Of a DNA stretch of 64,000 bases, positions 58,655 to 64,000 are shown in pieces. The stretch comes from Amycolatopsis albispora (GTDB lineage Bacteria; Actinomycetota; Actinomycetes; Mycobacteriales; Pseudonocardiaceae). The notes below the pieces were generated by a model that was given only the letters and a program-made list of their open reading frames with translations, was not told where the DNA came from and searched no databases. The stretch is taken from contig NZ_CP015163.1 of NCBI RefSeq assembly GCF_003312875.1, positions 5,766,001-5,830,000 on the forward strand, read 5' to 3'. Positions within the stretch are counted from its first letter, which is position 1, and every line of letters starts with the position of its first letter. Made by a program: the position numbers and the translations under genes.

Positions 58655-59839
58655 TCAGGCGGCGCACGGCCCGGTGCTGACCGCGGTCCCGTAACCCGGC
58701 GCCGCCGCCACCTCCGGGGCCACCTCCGCGGCGGTCAGCGTGAAGCCGGTGTCCGGGTCCTCGACCGCGGCGCCGAACACCACGCCGATCACCTCGCCCT
58801 GCGGGTTCACCAGCGGCCCGCCCGAGTTCCCGCTGCGGATCCCGGCACGCACGGTGAACACGTCCCGCTGCACGGTGTTGGTGTCGTAGATGTCCGGACC
58901 ACGCAAGGTGATCTGCTGCCGCACACGCGCCGACGTCGCGGTGTACGGGCCGTCGAGCGGATAGCCGAGCGCGATCGCGTCGTCTCCAGCGCGCGCGGGC
59001 TGGTCGGCGAACGACAGCGGCTCGGCCTCGAGCCGCGGCACGGCGAGGATCGCGACGTCGGTCGCGGGATCGAAGTGGACCACCCTGGCCGGGAGCCTGC
59101 CTTCCGGCGTCTCGACCGCGGTCTCGTCGGTACCGGCGACCACGTGCGCGTTGGTCATCACGCGCTGCGGCGCGATCACGAAGCCGCTGCCCTCCAACGC
59201 GCGGGAGCACGAAGGCGCGTTGCCCCTGACCTTCAGCACGCTGCCGCGCAGCTGACGCACCACCGAGCTCGCCTGCAGGTTCTCGTCGGGTGGCGCCACA
59301 TCGGCCTTCGGCGCCTGCTGGAACGGGGCCACGATGGACGGGAAGCCCGAGGCGTCGAGCAGCTTGCGCAGCTCGTTCGGCAGGCCCTGCGCCGAATCCG
59401 GCATCACCTGGTCGACCCCGCCGAGCACGGTCGAGTTGTTGATCGCCCTGGACAGCCCCGGCAGCCCGGCCACGCTGGTCAGCGGCACCGCGATCAGCCA
59501 CGCCACCACGAAAACAACCAGGCCCTGCACGATCGCGCCGAGCGTGTTGTCCACTCCGGACAGCTTCGGTGAGCTGATCTTGTTGCGCAGCTTGCGGCCC
59601 GCCCACACCCCGAGCGTTTCGCCCAGCGCCACCAGGAAGACCACCACGCCGACCACCACGGCCACGCGCAGCGCGGGATTGTCGAACAGGTCCACGATCA
59701 GCGGGGCCAGCCGGATGCCCGCGATGGCCCCGATCAGCACGCCGAGAAAGGCGGGCAGCGCGACGAGCACGCCCTGACGCGCACCGGAGATCGCCGCCAG
59801 CACGGCCAGCAGCACCACGAGCACGTCGACCCAGTTCAC
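58655..59839 (-). CDS. marP: Membrane serine protease of the MarP type
   Basis: 394 residues. Four N-terminal membrane helices (VDVLVVLLAVLAAISG, LPAFLGVLIGAIAGI, LRVAVVVGVVVFLVAL, AIVQGLVVFVVAWLIAV) precede a periplasmic trypsin-like domain with His (VMTNAHVVAG), Asp (DPATDVAILAV) and Ser (GIRSGNSGGPLVN). Cysteines in NAPSCSRALEG and near the C-terminus (STGPCAA) match the regulatory disulfide of MarP. In M. tuberculosis it is needed to keep internal pH in acid. GTG start at 59839 overlaps the NUDIX gene by 4 bp. Confidence 0.93.
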   Translation of the reverse strand: MNWVDVLVVLLAVLAAISGARQGVLVALPAFLGVLIGAIAGIRLAPLIVDLFDNPALRVAVVVGVVVFLVALGETLGVWAGRKLRNKISSPKLSGVDNTLGAIVQGLVVFVVAWLIAVPLTSVAGLPGLSRAINNSTVLGGVDQVMPDSAQGLPNELRKLLDASGFPSIVAPFQQAPKADVAPPDENLQASSVVRQLRGSVLKVRGNAPSCSRALEGSGFVIAPQRVMTNAHVVAGTDETAVETPEGRLPARVVHFDPATDVAILAVPRLEAEPLSFADQPARAGDDAIALGYPLDGPYTATSARVRQQITLRGPDIYDTNTVQRDVFTVRAGIRSGNSGGPLVNPQGEVIGVVFGAAVEDPDTGFTLTAAEVAPEVAAAPGYGTAVSTGPCAA

Positions 59840-60564
59840 GATTGCTCCCTCTCCCTGGAGCCACCGTTGTACACCGCCCGTGCCCGCGCCGCGTGCGCGG
59901 CCAGCGCTTCGTCGAGATCCCGGACGTCGGATTCGTCCCACTCGCGGTGCCAGCCGCCGAGCCGCAGGATCGTCGACAGCAGGCCGGCGGTGAAGCCCCA
60001 CACAAAAAGCCCGTCGACCTCGAAAACCGGTCCCACCCAGTCATATCCCTTCCGGCGCACCTGGAACCGGTTGGCCGGGTCGAGCAGGTCCTCGACCGCG
60101 ACCCGCGCCACCGCCGCGGTCTCCCCTGGATCTACGGCGTGCACCGGCGAAGGGTTCACCCAGTGGGCGAGCACGGGGGTGACCGAGAAGCCGGACACCG
60201 GCACCCACAGGTCCGGCAGCACGGCCACCGGGCGCACCCCGGACGGCAGCACACCGGTCTCCTCCTCGGCCTCCCGCAACGCGGTCCCGACCGGGCCGCC
60301 GTCACCGGCGTCGGCGCCACCACCGGGGAACGCGACCTGACCGGCGTGCGAGCCGAGGGTGTCGGCCCGGCGCAGCAGCAGCACGTCCGGCCCGCGCGGG
60401 CCCTCACCGAAGAGCACCAGCACCGCCGCCGGCCGGGTCTTCGTGCCACGCGGCGGGCGGAACCTGGTGAACGCCGACGCGTCCACCTCCCCGCTGGCGG
60501 TGACCAGCGGGCCCAGCCATTCCGGCACGCTCCCGGCGTCGACCAGCGGCCCGTGTTCGCTCAT
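59836..60564 (-). CDS. NUDIX hydrolase, coenzyme A pyrophosphatase type
   Basis: 242 residues. The NUDIX box lies in GGGADAGDGGPVGTALREAEEETGV (shown in parts: GGGADAGDGG, then REAEEETGV). SHAGQVAFPGGG upstream is the CoAse signature. It probably cleaves CoA or its derivatives. ATG-type 4-bp overlaps join it to the MarP gene (59836-59839) and to the thioredoxin-like gene (60561-60564). Confidence 0.92.
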   Translation of the reverse strand: MSEHGPLVDAGSVPEWLGPLVTASGEVDASAFTRFRPPRGTKTRPAAVLVLFGEGPRGPDVLLLRRADTLGSHAGQVAFPGGGADAGDGGPVGTALREAEEETGVLPSGVRPVAVLPDLWVPVSGFSVTPVLAHWVNPSPVHAVDPGETAAVARVAVEDLLDPANRFQVRRKGYDWVGPVFEVDGLFVWGFTAGLLSTILRLGGWHREWDESDVRDLDEALAAHAARARAVYNGGSREREQS

Positions 60565-61148
60565 GCGGAGTACCTCGCCACGGCTTCGCGCACCTGCCCC
60601 ACATCGGCGAGCAGGCGCGGGTTGTCGATGAACCGGACCTCCCCGCCCGGGGTGACCAAATAGGACGCGGGCAGCGCGGGCGGCACCTTCAGCGCGGTGC
60701 GCACGGGCCCGGCCTGCCCCTCACCGTCATACACCGCGGGCAGGCGCACGCCCAGTTCCGCGAGCAGCTCCAGGCCGTCCGACGGCGAGCTGGCGACCTG
60801 CACGGTGAGCACCCGCGCGGCGCCCGGCTCGGCCGCGTAGGCGGCGAGCACCGGCAGCTCGGTGCGGCAGGGCTGGCACCAGGTCGCCCAGATGTTGACC
60901 AGCGTCGGGCCGGGGCCGAGCGCGGCGGCCAGGTCGACCGGCGAGCCGTCACCCAGGCATTCCGTGCCCACACCCGCGAGCGCGGGACCCGGCGTGCCCG
61001 TGGTGCACGCGGCCAGTGCCGCCTTCGCCCGCGCGGGACCAAGATCCTCCGACACCTGGGGCGTGTGCTGTGTTCTCGGCAACACCGCGACGATCACCGC
61101 GAGCAACAGCACCGCCACCGCGAGCGCCCACTTGGTCGCCGTGGTCAA
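60561..61148 (-). CDS. TlpA-like membrane-anchored thioredoxin-fold protein
   Basis: 195 residues. An N-terminal membrane anchor ([18 protein letters not shown]) is followed by a TlpA/DsbE-type thioredoxin fold with active site [17 protein letters not shown] and cis-proline loop [12 protein letters not shown]. It probably reduces disulfides outside the membrane, possibly in cytochrome c maturation or in resetting MarP. The start is TTG 61148, which overlaps the nth stop as TTGA. Confidence 0.9.
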   Translation of the reverse strand: MTTATKWALAVAVLLLAVIVAVLPRTQHTPQVSEDLGPARAKAALAACTTGTPGPALAGVGTECLGDGSPVDLAAALGPGPTLVNIWATWCQPCRTELPVLAAYAAEPGAARVLTVQVASSPSDGLELLAELGVRLPAVYDGEGQAGPVRTALKVPPALPASYLVTPGGEVRFIDNPRLLADVGQVREAVARYSA

Positions 61149-61927
61149 GAGTTCGCCACCATCGCCAGCAGGTGTTCGCGCTCCTCCCCCTTGACCAGCT
61201 TCGCGGCCTCTTCGAACTCGGTCGGCCCGGTGCCGTAGGACGGGCAGTCGCGCGCCAGCGGGCAGGCCCCGCAGGCCGGCTTGCGGGCGTGGCAGACGCG
61301 CCTGCCGTGGAAGATCGTCCGGTGGGACAGCATCGTCCACTCCTTGCGCGGGATCAGCTCGCCGACCGCGTGCTCGACCTTCACCGGGTCCTCGAGCGTG
61401 GTCCAGCCCCAGCGGCGGACCAGCCTGCCGAAGTGGGTGTCCACGGTGATCCCCGGCACGCCGAAGGCGTCCCCGAGCACCACGTTCGCGGTCTTGCGGC
61501 CGACGCCGGGCAGGGTGACCAGGTCGGCCTGGTTGCCCGGCACCTCGCCGTCGAACCGCTCGACCAGCGCCGCGCCGAGCCCCATCAGCGAGTTCGCCTT
61601 GGCCCGGTAGAAGCCGGTCGGCCGGAGGTACTCCTCCAGCTCGGTGCGGTCGGCACCGGCGTAGTCGGCGGCCGTGCGGTAGCGCGCGAACAACGCCGGG
61701 GTGACCTGGTTCACCCGGACGTCGGTGGTCTGCGCGGACAGCACCACGGCCACGAGCAGCTCCAGCGGCGTGGTGAAGTCCAGCTCGCAGTGGGCGTCCG
61801 GATAGGCCTCGTCGAGGCAACGTTTCATCCGCCGGGCGCGTCTCACCAATGCCAACCGGCTTTCGCCGTCGGCGGATCGGGCGGCGGCGCCACCCTTACG
61901 GGGGGCTTTACGGGCTTCGGGCGGCAC
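61145..61927 (-). CDS. nth: Endonuclease III
   Basis: 260 residues. The helix-hairpin-helix [16 protein letters not shown] includes the catalytic lysine, the catalytic Asp is in [13 protein letters not shown], and the 4Fe-4S cluster ligands are [17 protein letters not shown]. The N-terminal 35 residues are basic and Ala-rich, longer than in E. coli. It removes oxidised pyrimidines from DNA. GTG start at 61927. It is the first of four tightly overlapping minus-strand genes. Confidence 0.96.
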   Translation of the reverse strand: MPPEARKAPRKGGAAARSADGESRLALVRRARRMKRCLDEAYPDAHCELDFTTPLELLVAVVLSAQTTDVRVNQVTPALFARYRTAADYAGADRTELEEYLRPTGFYRAKANSLMGLGAALVERFDGEVPGNQADLVTLPGVGRKTANVVLGDAFGVPGITVDTHFGRLVRRWGWTTLEDPVKVEHAVGELIPRKEWTMLSHRTIFHGRRVCHARKPACGACPLARDCPSYGTGPTEFEEAAKLVKGEEREHLLAMVANS

Positions 61928-61997
61928 CCCGATAGCCTACGGGCGCCATCAGTTCAGGCGCGAAAAGGACCGAGCCGCAAGCGAGGATCTGAAAGCT

Positions 61998-62249
61998 ATG
62001 ACCGTCTGGTTCGTTATCGCGGTACCGCTCGTGATCATGTTTTTCGCCCTGATCATGGAGCGCGTGGAGAGCCGCCTCCGGCACGTGGCCGTGCAGGAGG
62101 AAGAGGTCGAACAGTTCCTGGAGCAGGCCCAGCCCAACGAGATCAGGGCGCTCCACGGCCACGGGATCGGCCGCGCGCTGGAGCTGTTCCGGCTGCGCCG
62201 GCTCGGCGGACGGGCGGCCAAGCTGCGGCCGCGCCGGGTGCGGAGTTAA
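61998..62249 (+). CDS. Small membrane protein (Rv3675-like)
   Basis: 83 residues: one N-terminal helix (VWFVIAVPLVIMFFALIM), a charged helical region (RVESRLRHVAVQEEEVEQFLEQ) and a basic C-terminus (RPRRVRS). Single-pass, C-terminus in the cytoplasm. It lies between nth and crp, as Rv3675 does. Function unknown. Confidence 0.8.
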   Translation: MTVWFVIAVPLVIMFFALIMERVESRLRHVAVQEEEVEQFLEQAQPNEIRALHGHGIGRALELFRLRRLGGRAAKLRPRRVRS

Positions 62250-62281
62250 GCTCTGCCGCTGACCGAGATCGTCTTAACTCC
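62242..62281. terminator. Inverted repeat overlapping the small membrane gene stop
   Basis: GGAGTTAAG (62242-62250) pairs with CTTAACTCC (62273-62281), 22-nt loop. It includes the stop codon and may end the transcript before crp. Confidence 0.5.
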
Positions 62282-62441
62282 TCTCGTCCGCGCGACGAGC
62301 GGTGTCCGGGTGAACACCGATCGCCCCGGCTTCGGCGAGCCATGAGGCGATCTCGCTGGCACGCCCTACACTGCACGCAAGTGATCGGCGACACGCTCAT
62401 CCGTCCTGGACCGCGGGTCGCCACCGATGAGGAGGCACGAG

Positions 62442-63116
62442 GTGGACGAAACCCTGGCCCGCGCGGGCATCTTCCAGGGGGTGGAACCTGCCGCAGCTGA
62501 GGCGCTGGCGCAGACCTTGGAGAGCGTCGAGTTCCCCCGCGGCCACGTGATCTTCAGTGAGGGCGAACCCGGCGACAAGCTCTACATCATCCAGTCCGGG
62601 AAGGTGAAGCTCGGCCGCAAGTCCGCGGACGGGCGCGAGAACCTGCTCCAGATCATGGGCCCGTCCGACATGTTCGGCGAGCTGTCGATCTTCGACCCGG
62701 GCCCGCGGACCTCCAGCGCCACCACGGTGACCGAGGTGCGCGCGGTGATGATGGACCGCCCGGCGCTGCGCCAGTGGATCTCCACCCGGCCCGAGATCGC
62801 CGAGCAGCTGCTGCGCGTGGTCGCGCGACGGCTGCGCCGGACGAACAACATGGTCGCCGAGCTGATCTTCACCGACGTTCCCGGCCGCGTCGCGCGGGCC
62901 CTGCTCCAGCTGGCCCAGCGCTTCGGCAGCCAGGAGGCCGGCCTGCTGCGGGTCACCCACGACCTGACGCAGGAGGAGATCGCCCAGTACGTCGGCGCGT
63001 CGCGGGAGACCGTGAACAAGGCGCTGGCCGACTTCGCGCACCGCGGCTGGCTGCGACTGGAAGGCAAGAGCGTGCTGATCCTGGACCCGGAGCGGCTGGC
63101 TCGACGGGCTCGCTGA
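62442..63116 (+). CDS. crp: Crp/Fnr-family cyclic-nucleotide-responsive regulator
   Basis: 224 residues. The cNMP-binding domain shows [20 protein letters not shown] and [19 protein letters not shown], with Glu/Arg/Ser-Ser positions typical of cAMP binding. The HTH is [24 protein letters not shown] at 62442 follows GAGGAGG and gives the usual [13 protein letters not shown] start; ATG 62427 is in frame. It is the counterpart of Rv3676/GlxR and probably a global regulator. Confidence 0.94.
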   Translation: MDETLARAGIFQGVEPAAAEALAQTLESVEFPRGHVIFSEGEPGDKLYIIQSGKVKLGRKSADGRENLLQIMGPSDMFGELSIFDPGPRTSSATTVTEVRAVMMDRPALRQWISTRPEIAEQLLRVVARRLRRTNNMVAELIFTDVPGRVARALLQLAQRFGSQEAGLLRVTHDLTQEEIAQYVGASRETVNKALADFAHRGWLRLEGKSVLILDPERLARRAR

Positions 63117-63143
63117 GCGGGTTGCTCACGTTGATCGCAACAA

Positions 63144-63191
63144 CATGAGGGGCCGGGCGCCACCCCCGACGTGGCGCACCGGCCCCTCATG
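63144..63191 (+). terminator. Terminator hairpin after crp
   Basis: CATGAGGGGCCGG (63144) pairs with CCGGCCCCTCATG (ending 63191), with GCGCCAC/GTGGCGC inside and one bulged A: about 20 bp, 7-nt loop. Confidence 0.85.
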
Positions 63192-63555
63192 CCGTGCGCG
63201 GACCATCCCCCGACGATCCGCGCTCCCCGCCCTCCGGTCGCAGGCCCCGACCCTTATGCCGGAGGGAGCTGAGAAGTCCTATCAAGTTCTGACGATCCAT
63301 CCACCATGAACGGCTTGAGGCCCTCACTTCAAGGCCGTTCACCCTCAAGGACGCCAACCGCCGCAGTTTGTTGCGCCGTTTCGCCCAAAAAACTCGGTTC
63401 GTTACCCAACCGAGACACGAATGGCCCAACCCGGCTGGTCAGTCGCTGTCCATCTTGCCCGTTCAACGACCCGGGCGCCGGATTCATTCCCGTCCCATCC
63501 CACACTTCCGCAGGATTTCTGGTCACAGCTTGGTGACGAAGGTCGCTGGGAAATA
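63192..63555. other. Gene-free stretch between crp terminator and the MFS operator
   Basis: About 360 bp with lower GC than the flanks and only short open frames without coding character. I see no convincing promoter, RNA or repeat beyond the operator that follows at 63556. Confidence 0.4.
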
Positions 63556-63575
63556 AGTGGTACAGACGTACCACT
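63556..63575. promoter_or_regulatory. Palindromic operator upstream of MFS gene
   Basis: AGTGGTAC-AGAC-GTACCACT: perfect 8-bp arms, 4-bp centre, 20 bp before the start codon. A further half-site TGGTACA lies just before the ATG. It is typical of a TetR/MarR-controlled efflux promoter; the regulator is not in the window. Confidence 0.65.
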
Positions 63576-63594
63576 CAGCGGCATACTGGTACAC

Positions 63595-64000
63595 ATGTCC
63601 CACTCTGCCTCCGGCGGCACCACGCTGGCCGACTACCGCGCCGCGCTGACCGCACCCGGTACGCGCGGCCCGGTGATCGCCTCCGTGCTGGCCCGCCTGC
63701 CGATCGCGATGATCGGCATCGCCGCACTGCTCTACGTGCAGCGGGAGACCGGGTCGTTCGCCGCCGCCGGGCTGGTTTCGGCCGGTTCGCTGGTGGGCGT
63801 GGCCGCCGGTTCGGTGGTCCAGGGGCGGCTGATCGACCGCTTCGGCCCGACCCGGCCGCTGCTGACCACCACCGTGTTGTTCGCCGCCGCCGTCGCGACG
63901 TTGATCACCTTCATCGAGGCGGGCGCGCCGACCGCGTTGCTGGTGGTGCTCGCCGGCGGGATCGGGATCACCGAGCCGATGGTGGGCTCGGCCTCGCGCG
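63595..64000 (+). CDS. MFS transporter (C-terminus beyond window)
   Basis: 135 residues visible from ATG 63595. TRGPVIASVLARLPIAMIGI, then the motif-A-like GSVVQGRLIDRFGPTRPLL, and further helices match the N-terminal half of a major facilitator, of the kind often annotated as a drug or sugar exporter. The palindrome directly upstream suggests ligand-induced expression. Cut by the window end. Confidence 0.82.
   Translation, partial: MSHSASGGTTLADYRAALTAPGTRGPVIASVLARLPIAMIGIAALLYVQRETGSFAAAGLVSAGSLVGVAAGSVVQGRLIDRFGPTRPLLTTTVLFAAAVATLITFIEAGAPTALLVVLAGGIGITEPMVGSASR

Noticed and set aside
62380..62441. Crp self-binding site in the crp leader
   Set aside because: GTGATCGGCGACAC only partly resembles TGTGA-N6-TCACA; too weak to report as a site.

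Overview
This window is high-GC actinomycete DNA. The start-codon usage (many GTG/TTG), dense 4-nt ATGA/GTGA overlaps and gene content fit the family Pseudonocardiaceae, most likely Amycolatopsis or a close relative; this is my inference, not a database result. Much of the gene order from about 14.8 kb to the right end follows, from memory, the Mycobacterium tuberculosis block Rv3644c-Rv3676: holB, topA, DExH helicase, the tad/pilus operon with ssd, a HAD hydrolase, a small-RNA locus, acs, a holin-like protein, an EphE-like hydrolase, MarP, a NUDIX hydrolase, a thioredoxin-like protein, nth and crp. Lineage-specific insertions interrupt it.

1-13 kb: a secreted protein divergent from an ArsR regulator, a perfect 25-bp hairpin repeat, a GNAT, glyA preceded by what reads as a ZTP (pfl) riboswitch, an IclR regulator divergent from a DASS carboxylate transporter/PrpD-like operon, a secreted M14 carboxypeptidase followed by a gamma-carbonic anhydrase-like protein and a divergent ribosomal protein L11 paralogue, and a two-gene DUF262-HipA module lying against the 3' end of tRNA-Thr(CGU).

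13-30 kb: a cell-surface protein, holB, an MFS-thymidylate kinase fusion whose kinase P-loop has lost its lysine, topA, a secreted serine protease, two tandem lipoproteins, a K+-independent type proton pyrophosphatase and an MrfA-type helicase.

30-38 kb: the tad-like operon on the minus strand. Between ssd and tadA it carries an additional translationally coupled gene for a His/Pro/Ala-rich nonapeptide-repeat protein (34354-35385), which I consider the most novel coding feature. A region with two DnaA boxes separates ssd from the HAD gene. The gap after the HAD gene holds a candidate Ms1 (6S-like) small RNA.

38-47 kb: a peptidoglycan-recycling cluster (NagZ, NamZ, beta-lactamase-family hydrolase, RpiR/MurR-type regulator, MurQ), then a degenerate Fic-like protein coupled to a phosphoribosyltransferase, and a GNAT.

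47-64 kb: acs, a small AT-hook protein, cupin/OsmC, a GntR-MHS transporter-DUF2848 catabolic locus with shared GTATAC operators, a POT peptide transporter, NhaA, the holin-like/EphE/MarP/NUDIX/TlpA/Nth/Crp series, and the start of an MFS exporter with a palindromic operator, cut by the window end.
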